A DNA stretch of 64,000 nucleotides, taken from the NCBI GenBank assembly GCA_964421245.1, contig CAYQVW010000002.1, positions 62,001-126,000 of the forward strand. Reading direction: 5' to 3'. The translations under genes were made by a program, and so were the position numbers. Below the pieces are notes generated by a model. It was not told the DNA's origin. It did no database searches and saw nothing but the letters and a program-made list of their open reading frames with translations. Position 1 is the first letter of the stretch, and the number at the start of each line of letters is the position of its first letter. This stretch comes from CAYQVW01 sp964421245 (GTDB lineage Bacteria; Margulisbacteria; WOR-1; XYC2-FULL-46-14). Positions 7,382-14,717 of this stretch are shown piece after piece.

Positions 7382-7884
7382 TTCTTCTCCTCCTCTTTGG
7401 GAGCTTCCTCCTTCGCTGGAGCTTCGGAGGGCTTCGTCTTTTCTTCCTCTACTTTAGGTTTTTCTTCTTGTTTTGGAGGTTCTTCTTTCTTTGGTTCCTC
7501 CTTTGGTTTTTCCTTTGGTTTTTCCTCTGCCTTCGCCCCACCTTCGCCTGCGCCTTCAGCCTTTGCCTCGGCCTTTGGTTCCTCTTTCTTCTCTTCTTCA
7601 CCTTTCTTCTTTCTTTTCACTCTCTTAGAAAGATCAACTGGTGGAAGAATTCCGGATTTGCCTAAAAGAATTCTAACTTTATCGGTAGGAAGTGCTCCCT
7701 TTTTGATCCAATCAAGGGCTTTTTCTTTGTCTACTTGAAAAAGTGATGGTTCTTCTAGTGGATGGTAGATTCCTAAAATCTCAGTAACTTTTCCGTTTAA
7801 TTTTTCTCTTGCTTCCTGAACAACGACTCTGTATTTTGGTTGATTTTTCGCTCCAACACGCTGCAATTTTATCTTTGGTGCCAC
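7378..7884 (-). CDS. rpsP: Ribosomal protein S16 with a long Glu/Lys/Pro tail
   Basis: Residues 1-85 are a standard S16 (KIKLQRVGAKNQPKYRVVV, GIYHPLE, DKVRILLGKSGILP), a 30S assembly protein. The remaining 80 residues are an added low-complexity tail of Glu, Lys, Pro and Ala, so the protein is twice the usual length. Part of the tail is encoded by an imperfect inverted repeat at 7407-7430. The start is GTG at 7884 with GGAG 8 nt upstream. A good promoter at 7916-7944 makes this the first gene of the trmD cluster. The tail is likely disordered and surface-exposed. Confidence 0.93.
   Translation of the reverse strand: MAPKIKLQRVGAKNQPKYRVVVQEAREKLNGKVTEILGIYHPLEEPSLFQVDKEKALDWIKKGALPTDKVRILLGKSGILPPVDLSKRVKRKKKGEEEKKEEPKAEAKAEGAGEGGAKAEEKPKEKPKEEPKKEEPPKQEEKPKVEEEKTKPSEAPAKEEAPKEEEKK
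7407..7430. repeat. Imperfect inverted repeat in the rpsP tail
   Basis: CCTCCTTCGCT-GG-AGCTTCGGAGG; the outer CCTCC/GGAGG pairs exactly. Its words (CTTCGGAGG, CCTTCGCT) resemble those at 58500-58530 upstream of queA, so it may be a dispersed palindromic element. Confidence 0.4.
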
Positions 7885-7915
7885 TACTTTTTCTCCTTCT
7901 GTATGTATTATTTAC

Positions 7916-7944
7916 ATTATAACATGCTATTTTAGGCTTGTGAA
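7916..7944 (-). promoter_or_regulatory. Sigma-70 promoter of the rpsP-trmD-rplS operon
   Basis: Minus strand TTCACA-N17-TATAAT with a TG extension (TGT-TATAAT). The leader is about 25 nt and contains a Shine-Dalgarno site, unlike most other sigma-70 starts in the window. Confidence 0.65.
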
Positions 7945-7975
7945 GAGTGCTCACCAGACAATTATTAAATAAAGT

Positions 7976-8002
7976 GAAATTTTTTGCAGGAACCAACGAT
8001 AT
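7976..8002 (+). promoter_or_regulatory. Sigma-28-like promoter
   Basis: GTGAAATTTTTT with GAAA-N15-AACGATAT, followed by AGGAGG and the ATG at 8025. It is one of the closest copies to the window consensus. Confidence 0.75.
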
Positions 8003-8024
8003 AAAAAAATAGGAGGAAACAAAA

Positions 8025-8705
8025 ATGGCAATTCAATTTCATCACAAGTTCGTTTATAACCACTTTGTTAGAAATTCTACAGTATCAAATACTCTTGACG
8101 CTCTGGGAAATGGAATCAATCGAATATTTAACTATCAAACTGGACTAACTCGAACCTTGGCGGCATTAAGATATGCACCTCCAGAAGAAGTAGTTGGAAT
8201 AATTACAAGACTTATGAATCCAAAAATCCTTCCCCTCTTCAAGGAAATAAGCTATGGCCATCTATCCGGAAGTGCACTCCCTTCAGTACGTGGGTGGGAT
8301 GATGAATTACAAGTAAACAATTTTACTGTTGGATTACCTAGAAATGATTTTCTCGCTTTAATTTCTTTTTATTTGGGATCAAGAATCAGACAAAAGGTTA
8401 GTGACTGGCAAATTCGTTATGATTCGGATTCGGGCAGTGCCCTTTTAAATGGTCAAACCACTTTTGCTCCAGATGATGAAGCTGCTTTATATGAATTTGC
8501 TGAATCTGTTATCCCCACATTAAAAGACTCCCTAAATAACGATCTGTTTGGAGTATTTACATCTCTTTATTTATTATCTGGAGAAAAGTTAAAAACATTT
8601 ATTGCAAAAAGGACAACTGCGCAGCATCAAGGGCTAGCCACACTTTATCAAGAGTTTAAAGATGATATATTCCAAGGCAAAGAATTCCCAGATATTATCC
8701 CTTAA
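8025..8705 (+). CDS. Hypothetical protein of the sigma-28-like set
   Basis: A 226-residue protein starting MAIQFHHKFVYNHFV, with no recognised family. It looks soluble and mostly helical, with no clear signal peptide. The ATG has AGGAGG 8 nt upstream and lies 22 nt after a strong sigma-28-like promoter, so expression is probably tied to that sigma factor. It is a single-gene unit between the rpsP operon (divergent) and the DUF6485 gene, with which it overlaps by 11 nt tail to tail. Confidence 0.75.
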   Translation: MAIQFHHKFVYNHFVRNSTVSNTLDALGNGINRIFNYQTGLTRTLAALRYAPPEEVVGIITRLMNPKILPLFKEISYGHLSGSALPSVRGWDDELQVNNFTVGLPRNDFLALISFYLGSRIRQKVSDWQIRYDSDSGSALLNGQTTFAPDDEAALYEFAESVIPTLKDSLNNDLFGVFTSLYLLSGEKLKTFIAKRTTAQHQGLATLYQEFKDDIFQGKEFPDIIP

Positions 8706-8880
8706 AAGCTTCGATAGAACGGTCTCCAGTCTTCTCAACCTCTTTTGAGAAGTAACAAGCAGGTAGTTCACCCATTTTGCGATGATAATGCATACATTCG
8801 CAACAATGCCCCTTTTTAGAACACGAAAATGTACAATTGCAAATAGCCATGTTTTGTTTGTAATTTTTGCAGTCACTCAT
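8695..8880 (-). CDS. DUF6485-like small cysteine-rich protein
   Basis: A 61-residue protein with eight Cys residues in the pattern DCKNY, CNCTFSC, KKGHCCECMHYH and ACYFSKEVEKTGDRS. This fits the DUF6485 family of probable metal-binding small proteins; the role is unknown. The ATG overlaps the aroC stop (ATGA), so it is translated from the aroC transcript. It converges on the upstream unknown gene with an 11-nt overlap. Confidence 0.8.
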   Translation of the reverse strand: MSDCKNYKQNMAICNCTFSCSKKGHCCECMHYHRKMGELPACYFSKEVEKTGDRSIEAFKG

Positions 8881-9902
8881 TTCTGAGAATAATAAAAATG
8901 ATCCTTGGCTTCTTCAATAGAATCGCCACCGATCTTTTCGAGGAAGGCATTAGCAATTTCACAAGCAACAACCGCTTCACCAATTACAGCAGCAGCCTCA
9001 ACTGCACAGGTATCTGCTCTCTCAACAAAGGCTTTAGCCGCTTTTTTAGATTTCATATCAACAGATTGGAGAGGTTTTACCAAAGTTGCGATCGGTTTCA
9101 TGGCTGCCTTCAATATAATAGGCTCACCATTAGTCATTCCACCCTCAAGCCCGCCAGCATTATTAGTTTTATGTTTAAATCCACCCTTTTCGAAGAAAAT
9201 CTCGTCATGAACCTGTGATCCTAGAAGTTTTGCGCATCCAAAACCTAAGCCAACATCAACACCTTTGATGGCCTGAATGCTCATCAGGGCCTGGGCCAGT
9301 TTTCCATCTAAACGGCGATCATAATGAACATGTGATCCCAATCCGACCGGAATATTAACAACTTTAATTTCAAAAATTCCACCAAGGGAATCCTCTGACT
9401 TCTTTGCATCATCGATTATATTCTTGAACTGAAGTTTGTTGGCTTCTCCACCGATTTCTAGAACTCGAGACGTAACAACAACCTTAAATTGGGCTAAAAG
9501 TTTTTTGCAAATCGCACCAATTGCAACTCGCATAGCAGTTTCGCGAGCGGATGAGCGCTCTAAAATATTTCTTATATCATTAGTATTGTATTTTAGTGCC
9601 CCTGCTAAATCTGCATGCCCTGGACGGAGTTTAGAAACTGATTTATCGAAAAACTGAGTGCTTTTATTACTAATTTGAAGTGCAATCGGACTACCAATCG
9701 TTTTTCCTTTTCTCAGACCGGACAAAATTTCAACCGAATCCTTTTCAATTTTCATCCTTCCGCCGCGACCATAGCCCCCCTGTCTTCTTTCTAGATCTTT
9801 ATTAATGTCTTTTTCAGAGAGAGGAAGGTTGGCGATCATCCCTTCAAGGATGCCGATTAAACATTTTCCGTGTGATTCACCGGCTGTTAAAAAACGTAAC
9901 AT
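8877..9902 (-). CDS. aroC: Chorismate synthase
   Basis: Converts 5-enolpyruvylshikimate-3-phosphate to chorismate with reduced FMN, the last shared step to aromatic amino acids. The N-terminal signature FLTAGESHGKCLIGILEGM is at 4-22, followed by RRQGGYGRGGRM (about 39-50), RPGHADLAG and the conserved SSARETAMRVAIGAICK. The 341-residue length is a little short of the usual 350-390. A TGT-TATAAT lies 9 nt before the ATG and no Shine-Dalgarno site is present, so the mRNA is probably leaderless. Confidence 0.96.
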   Translation of the reverse strand: MLRFLTAGESHGKCLIGILEGMIANLPLSEKDINKDLERRQGGYGRGGRMKIEKDSVEILSGLRKGKTIGSPIALQISNKSTQFFDKSVSKLRPGHADLAGALKYNTNDIRNILERSSARETAMRVAIGAICKKLLAQFKVVVTSRVLEIGGEANKLQFKNIIDDAKKSEDSLGGIFEIKVVNIPVGLGSHVHYDRRLDGKLAQALMSIQAIKGVDVGLGFGCAKLLGSQVHDEIFFEKGGFKHKTNNAGGLEGGMTNGEPIILKAAMKPIATLVKPLQSVDMKSKKAAKAFVERADTCAVEAAAVIGEAVVACEIANAFLEKIGGDSIEEAKDHFYYSQK

Positions 9903-9911
9903 AGTGGAGAA

Positions 9912-9920
9912 ATTATAACA
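9912..9920 (-). promoter_or_regulatory. Extended -10 promoter of aroC
   Basis: Minus strand TGT-TATAAT, 9 nt before the aroC ATG; leaderless arrangement. Confidence 0.6.
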
Positions 9921-9929
9921 TGGTAAATT

Positions 9930-10835
9930 TTAAGAAACAATCCCTTGCACCGGAAGTGTTGGCAAGTCCATTTCTGAAAAAGAATGCTTTTTAATAAGCG
10001 AGCATAAATATTGAAGTGGAGGCATTGATGGATTTTTTTCTGCTAACTTTCTTTCTAGCGCCGGGTAGACCAGGCTTCTTTTTTCAAGCCCTTCGATCTC
10101 TTTCGCTTCCAAGGGGGTTAGCACCCCAATTCTAACAAGGTTTCCAAGTAATATGGGATAGTTATCTCGAGACGAAGGATTAATAAGCTCTCTGTCCCTC
10201 TCAATAAAATGCGGATCCATAAATTTTCCTCTAAAAGTTTCTGCCATTGAATTTGCAAGACCAATACTACTTGCATGAGTAGTTATTGTCCTTCCTCTAA
10301 AATTTTCTCTTAACATACTATTAGTAGATGGAAGCATCAGTCTTGATCCAATTAAATCCGGATGCCAAAGTCCAACCATGCAGAGATGAATCCTTTCCTT
10401 CTCAATAGTAAGAATACTAAAACAAGAAAACGAATTGATCCCCAACCTATTCATATCTATTGCTAGTGCACGCTTTGCAATCTCTTTTTTTCTGTCAATC
10501 ACAAGTAGATATTCCCTTCCGTTTTTTTTAGTTTTTCTTTCAAAAGCAAAAAGGAGATACTCGTTATCCGGAATCTGCTCAAAGGCTCTATCAAATCTGT
10601 TTGCGAAACTCAATATTGAGTCATCATCACCATAATCAATTCTCAATTTAACCATCGGGAGTGGTCGGTTTCCATTTAATTTAACATAAGCCTGATAAAC
10701 TGGAGTTTTTGCAAAAGAATTTGCTAGAGAGTCTAGCTTAGTTAGAGAAGAAGAAAACAATGCTCCTACTCGTCTTACTATATTTGCTCCTGGCGCTTCT
10801 GCCAAGACACCTTTTAATGCTGTTCCAAATGACAT
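9930..10835 (-). CDS. Hypothetical protein of the sigma-28-like set
   Basis: A 301-residue protein starting MSFGTALKGVLAEAP. No family is recognised; the sequence looks like a mixed alpha/beta soluble protein. A longer frame from a TTG at 10865 would run through the promoter, so the ATG at 10835, with AGGTAAG upstream, is preferred. The promoter at 10846-10872 leaves only a very short leader. The upstream DUF805 gene ends 42 nt before this start on the same strand but has a different promoter type. Confidence 0.72.
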   Translation of the reverse strand: MSFGTALKGVLAEAPGANIVRRVGALFSSSLTKLDSLANSFAKTPVYQAYVKLNGNRPLPMVKLRIDYGDDDSILSFANRFDRAFEQIPDNEYLLFAFERKTKKNGREYLLVIDRKKEIAKRALAIDMNRLGINSFSCFSILTIEKERIHLCMVGLWHPDLIGSRLMLPSTNSMLRENFRGRTITTHASSIGLANSMAETFRGKFMDPHFIERDRELINPSSRDNYPILLGNLVRIGVLTPLEAKEIEGLEKRSLVYPALERKLAEKNPSMPPLQYLCSLIKKHSFSEMDLPTLPVQGIVS

Positions 10836-10845
10836 CTTACCTATA

Positions 10846-10872
10846 TTATCGCGATAAGAGGCCAAAAACTTG
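10846..10872 (-). promoter_or_regulatory. Sigma-28-like promoter
   Basis: Minus strand CAAG-N15-CGCGATAA (CAAGTTTTT at -35), ending 10 nt before the ATG at 10835. Confidence 0.6.
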
Positions 10873-10877
10873 TGGGT

Positions 10878-11843
10878 TTACCTCAGCGGATCTTCACCAA
10901 AACGATTGGTACCATCGGTCCCCTTAAAAAACAACAGCACTACCCATAACAATAAATTCAACAAGGGAACCAGCAAAACAAAGGTCCATAATCCAGACAT
11001 ATCAAGATCATGAAAACGCTTAATAATATTAAAAACTTGAATTATCCAAACAAATATTATCAAAACAACTAAAATCACAATTGCTGTCGGCTCCGCAAAT
11101 TCACTTGCTTCAAAAAATTCCGGAAAACCACTAGAAAGCAGACCCAGAATAAAAGCAACGAAAAAGATCAAAAAAACCACAGAAATAAATTGCCATCTAC
11201 CAATTCTTCCCTGAAATGAAAACAATTCTTGCCAGAATGTTTTTTTAATCCCCTCTTTTATCATTGCGTCCTCCTTAATCTTGTCTCGAGAGCTTTTTCT
11301 CTTAAAGAACGTAAATAGCAAGACTGCTATTCCAATCAGCGAAAAAGAAAAAACTATTGCAATCGAACTAAAAATTATTTTAACTAGTATTTTGGGAAAA
11401 TTATTACTTATAGCCAAAACAACTTCTGGTCCACCAGCTCCCTTTTTGTAATTTCCGGAAAAAATATACTTACCTGGATCTTTTATCTTAAATGCAAAAG
11501 TAGCAACCCCCTTGCGGCCACCAAGAGAATAGGTGCTATTTACAAAAGGAGCAGTAATTTTAATTTTTTCTCCACTCTTTTTGTTTTTGATCTCAACAGT
11601 TAACCCTTCTAAGTTAAAGTTTTTTGTATGATAAGCGCGGCCATCGACAACGCTCTGATGTTCGTAAAATATTATATACTTTCCTGGTTCAGAAAAAGTT
11701 AGATCATATTTCCCCGGAACAGTTAGCTGCAAAAGATGGTCTTGGAGTCCTAAAAGACTATTAATTAAAAAACCGGCCATTAAAATAAAGCCGGTCACGA
11801 TTATCATCACACCAACAACATATAACCATTTGCCTGGTCGCAT
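10878..11843 (-). CDS. Membrane protein with C-terminal DUF805 domain
   Basis: An N-terminal transmembrane helix (about residues 8-30) leads to an extracytoplasmic beta-rich domain, then a second helix (about 155-180), a basic linker, and a DUF805 domain. That domain starts FSFQGRIGRWQFISVVF and contains IIKRFHDLDMSGLW and the GTDGTNRFGEDPL end. DUF805 proteins are inner-membrane proteins of unknown role. The ATG at 11843 is chosen because a TGT-TATAAT lies 9 nt upstream; the longer open frame crosses that promoter. Divergent from the 559-residue unknown gene. Confidence 0.82.
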   Translation of the reverse strand: MRPGKWLYVVGVMIIVTGFILMAGFLINSLLGLQDHLLQLTVPGKYDLTFSEPGKYIIFYEHQSVVDGRAYHTKNFNLEGLTVEIKNKKSGEKIKITAPFVNSTYSLGGRKGVATFAFKIKDPGKYIFSGNYKKGAGGPEVVLAISNNFPKILVKIIFSSIAIVFSFSLIGIAVLLFTFFKRKSSRDKIKEDAMIKEGIKKTFWQELFSFQGRIGRWQFISVVFLIFFVAFILGLLSSGFPEFFEASEFAEPTAIVILVVLIIFVWIIQVFNIIKRFHDLDMSGLWTFVLLVPLLNLLLWVVLLFFKGTDGTNRFGEDPLR

Positions 11844-11852
11844 TGTGGGGAA

Positions 11853-11861
11853 ATTATAACA
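11853..11861 (-). promoter_or_regulatory. Extended -10 promoter of the DUF805 gene
   Basis: Minus strand TGT-TATAAT, 9 nt before the ATG, with a gap sequence nearly the same as at aroC (TTCCCCACA versus TTCTCCACT). Leaderless arrangement. Confidence 0.6.
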
Positions 11862-11867
11862 TAGATT

Positions 11868-11894
11868 GAAATTTTGGGGAAAAAGTATCGATAT
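11868..11894 (+). promoter_or_regulatory. Sigma-28-like promoter
   Basis: GAAATTTT with GAAA-N15-ATCGATAT, back to back with the DUF805 promoter and 20 nt before the ATG at 11915. Confidence 0.7.
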
Positions 11895-11914
11895 AAATAC
11901 ATGAGGAACACAAT

Positions 11915-13594
11915 ATGACAGCATTTAGCTCTCTAAGAAAAGCAGCATACGTTAGTAGTTTTTACTTTGGAAAAGTTGCGCTAAAACACAGATATGCTCG
12001 GGCCATATTCTTTCGCATAGCGCATGAGCTTTCTCTACTGATGCCCTTGCTATTAGATGATTACCGGACTGGAGATATAAGCCTTAAATTGGCTGGAAAT
12101 GTTCCTGTGAGTTATGATCTTGATGGTCACACCGCCATTGCCTTGGGCCATCAAACCGATTCACAAGAAAGAATTGATTTTCTTAGACAAAGTAAATCAC
12201 TTGCTGTTTCTTCAGATAATCAAGGCACTGATCTGACACAAAAAATAATTGAAAGGAATTCTGGTTTCTTATCTAGAAGCATTGGCGGCTATCCATCTCC
12301 TCTGGAAAGATCATATCCTTACTTAGAAAAAATTGGCTTTTCAAAACCCGCAACGAGAGAATCATGGATGTTTGGACCAAGGGAAGCGACCATAAAATAT
12401 GCACTGGAATCACTTTCCCCAGTTATAGCCAGATGCATCGAATTAGGAGAAGATGAAAATTTCTTTTGGCATTTTGCAAACTATGCTAGTAATACGCGCC
12501 TTGATCTTAGAATGTATTCAGAATTTTGGTGGTCATTAAAAGAATCTTTGGAAAGCATTGATCCACAATCGAAAAATGAGTTTCTACACGCCATGTGGAG
12601 TACATATCATAAATTTCGAGTAGGCAGCAACTCAAGCCATGTTAGAGAAACAATGGCCACAATAGCAGAATTAGACAAAACCATCCCAGAAATCGGAAGA
12701 AAGGTCTGGTATCACTACGGTGCTTCTCTAAAATCAAATTTATTTGAGAATAAATTCCTAGATAATAAGGGAATACCAGAAATCACTCTAGCAGAAATAG
12801 AAGCTGCAACCGAAGATTTCAAAAGAGTTTTTGGAATAAAAAGAATAGAATGGAAAGGAAAAACTTATGCAGTAAATGAACTTCTTCCTCTTGATACACA
12901 GGGCAAGGCAGATATTATGAAAGTAATGACTCAAAGTACGGATGGCGAAAATAAAATATTTCTTATAAAAAGAGGAGAAATGTCGGTTGAACAAGATATA
13001 TTAAGACTTGCCGCCATATTAGATCTTGAAACCTATGGATTGCAAGAAGCACCTGTTGCTGGATGGTGGCTCATCGAATTTCTAGACAATGACCCAATTG
13101 CCTTTAAGGCGGAAGAATATAGGGAAGATGACCAAATCGGAAATACAAAGTGGAGAATCAAAACTGATCTAAATTCTCTTTCTAAAAATAATGCGCTGCT
13201 CGAATCCCTAGGTGAAATTATGGCCCTTGAATATCTATTTATAATCCTAGATAGCAAAATGAAACATATTCTCAAACTAAAAGATAGAGACCGTTTTTTT
13301 AGAATAGATTATGAATTCCTTTTTGGAGAAAATAGGAATTTTTTAAAAACAAATATAAAAAGTAATGAGGTTGAGTTTTTAGACCTAGTAAGACAAAAAG
13401 TTGGAAATCTAGAATGGTTAGGCCCCCTACGTGCTGGATTTATTAGGGTTTGTGAAAAAGCAAAAAAAGAGAGAGAAACCCTTTTGCAAATAACAAGGCA
13501 ACATGCCACATCAGCAAACCAGCTAGAAATAGAAAGAAGAATTGACGGAAGTCCACAAGCGGTACTTGAAGAAGTCTTATCTCCTCTTGACTAA
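11915..13594 (+). CDS. Hypothetical 559-residue protein, possible kinase-like fold
   Basis: No family is recognised outright. Residues 305-480 loosely resemble a protein/lipid-kinase-like lobe pair: a strand NKIFLIKRG with Lys352, a helix with EQDIL, a hinge-like WWLIEFLDN, ALEYLFIILDSKMKHIL where a catalytic Asp (446) would sit, and FFRIDYEFLFG where the DFG-like Asp (465) would sit, as in PI3K/PI4K or actin-fragmin kinases. The Asn expected five residues after the catalytic Asp is His. This is inference only. GAGGA lies 8 nt before the ATG and the promoter is sigma-28-like. The stop codon overlaps a 10-bp tandem repeat. Confidence 0.7.
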   Translation: MTAFSSLRKAAYVSSFYFGKVALKHRYARAIFFRIAHELSLLMPLLLDDYRTGDISLKLAGNVPVSYDLDGHTAIALGHQTDSQERIDFLRQSKSLAVSSDNQGTDLTQKIIERNSGFLSRSIGGYPSPLERSYPYLEKIGFSKPATRESWMFGPREATIKYALESLSPVIARCIELGEDENFFWHFANYASNTRLDLRMYSEFWWSLKESLESIDPQSKNEFLHAMWSTYHKFRVGSNSSHVRETMATIAELDKTIPEIGRKVWYHYGASLKSNLFENKFLDNKGIPEITLAEIEAATEDFKRVFGIKRIEWKGKTYAVNELLPLDTQGKADIMKVMTQSTDGENKIFLIKRGEMSVEQDILRLAAILDLETYGLQEAPVAGWWLIEFLDNDPIAFKAEEYREDDQIGNTKWRIKTDLNSLSKNNALLESLGEIMALEYLFIILDSKMKHILKLKDRDRFFRIDYEFLFGENRNFLKTNIKSNEVEFLDLVRQKVGNLEWLGPLRAGFIRVCEKAKKERETLLQITRQHATSANQLEIERRIDGSPQAVLEEVLSPLD

Positions 13595-13621
13595 TCTTAT
13601 ATAATCTTATATAATCTTATA
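13592..13621. repeat. Three tandem copies of a 10-bp unit
   Basis: Unit TAATCTTATA, three exact copies, starting in the stop codon of the upstream gene and ending 25 nt before the Fic gene. The two junctions create two TATAAT hexamers (13600-13605 and 13610-13615), so copy number could affect Fic expression. Confidence 0.75.
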
Positions 13622-13646
13622 TAGTTAAAATATAAAGGTTTTTTAT

Positions 13647-14705
13647 ATGCCATTTGAACGTTTTAATAAAAGATTAGAAGATATTCCTCAAAAACTCTGG
13701 TCAATAATAGCGCAAATTGACGAGCTCAAAGGCCGGTGGGTTGCCGGAGCAAATCTCAATCCACACGCTCTGGGACGACTTAAAAAGTCTGTTCTTATCA
13801 CTTCAACCGGTGCCTCTACCCGTATTGAAGGCGCCCACCTCTCTGATGAAGATGTTGAGAAATTGATGAAAGGAATTTCAATCCAAAAATTCTCTAATCG
13901 GGATAAACAAGAAGTACAAGGATACTACGAGCTGCTGCAAAATGTCTTTGACTCATGGGGACAACTCAGGCTTTCCGAAAACAGCATTAAACACTTTCAC
14001 AAAGAACTATTAAAATATGTAGAAAAAGATGCCCTGCACAGAGGTGAATACAAAAAGAAGGAAAACAAAGTTGTAATGATTGATGAGGCCGGCAAAACAG
14101 TTGGAAAGATATTTGATACAACCCCACCATATCTTACCCCCAAGGAAACCCAAGAGCTAGCTGAATGGACACAATCTGCGTTTTCAAAAAAGAAATTTCA
14201 TCCACTTCTTATTATTGGTAATTTTATTGTCGAATTTCTAAATATCCACCCTTTTGAAGACGGCAACGGGCGTCTTTCAAGAATTCTTACCAATCTTCTT
14301 TTAATAAAAGCAGGATATTTATATATGCCCTATATCTCTCATGAAAAACTAATCGAAGACCATAAACCTGATTATTATATGTCTTTAAGAAAGACCCAAA
14401 GAACATTCAGAACAAAACACGAAAATATCTCTTTTTGGCTCGAATTCTTTTTAAATATTTTTTTGCAGCAATCAAAAATGGCGACTTCATTACTATCGCA
14501 AGAAAATATTGAAACAATACTCTCTCCAAAACAACTGGCAGTATGGCAATACTTACAAAAGGTAGAAGAGGCCTCTCCTGCAGAGATAGCAAAAAAGACC
14601 AAGGTTGCCCGGCCCACCATCAATCAAGTACTCGACAAACTTTTATCTCTCAAAAAAATAGAACGAATTGGTCTTGGAAGAAGCACAAGGTACAGAAAAA
14701 TTTAA
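13647..14705 (+). CDS. Fic-family protein with C-terminal winged helix
   Basis: Fic/DOC enzyme, a family that usually transfers AMP from ATP to a Ser/Thr/Tyr of a target protein. The active-site motif HPFEDGNGRLSR is at 201-212 with the catalytic His201. Residues 57-62 (STRIEG) match the inhibitory (S/T)xxxE(G/N) helix, here N-terminal, so the enzyme should be autoinhibited (class II). The last 70 residues form a winged helix (EIAKKTKVARPTINQVLDKL). Free-standing proteins of this architecture are common and their targets mostly unknown. It lies 12 nt before ilvD, which has its own strong ribosome site, and may be co-transcribed with it. Confidence 0.92.
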   Translation: MPFERFNKRLEDIPQKLWSIIAQIDELKGRWVAGANLNPHALGRLKKSVLITSTGASTRIEGAHLSDEDVEKLMKGISIQKFSNRDKQEVQGYYELLQNVFDSWGQLRLSENSIKHFHKELLKYVEKDALHRGEYKKKENKVVMIDEAGKTVGKIFDTTPPYLTPKETQELAEWTQSAFSKKKFHPLLIIGNFIVEFLNIHPFEDGNGRLSRILTNLLLIKAGYLYMPYISHEKLIEDHKPDYYMSLRKTQRTFRTKHENISFWLEFFLNIFLQQSKMATSLLSQENIETILSPKQLAVWQYLQKVEEASPAEIAKKTKVARPTINQVLDKLLSLKKIERIGLGRSTRYRKI

Positions 14706-14717
14706 GGAGGAAATAAT

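Noticed and set aside
7348..7738. Open frames on the plus strand opposite rpsP
   Set aside because: They are low-complexity shadows (Phe/Leu/Ser-rich) of the Glu/Lys/Pro tail of S16 on the minus strand.
13592..13621. CRISPR array
   Set aside because: The repeats are 10 bp with no spacers and no cas genes nearby.
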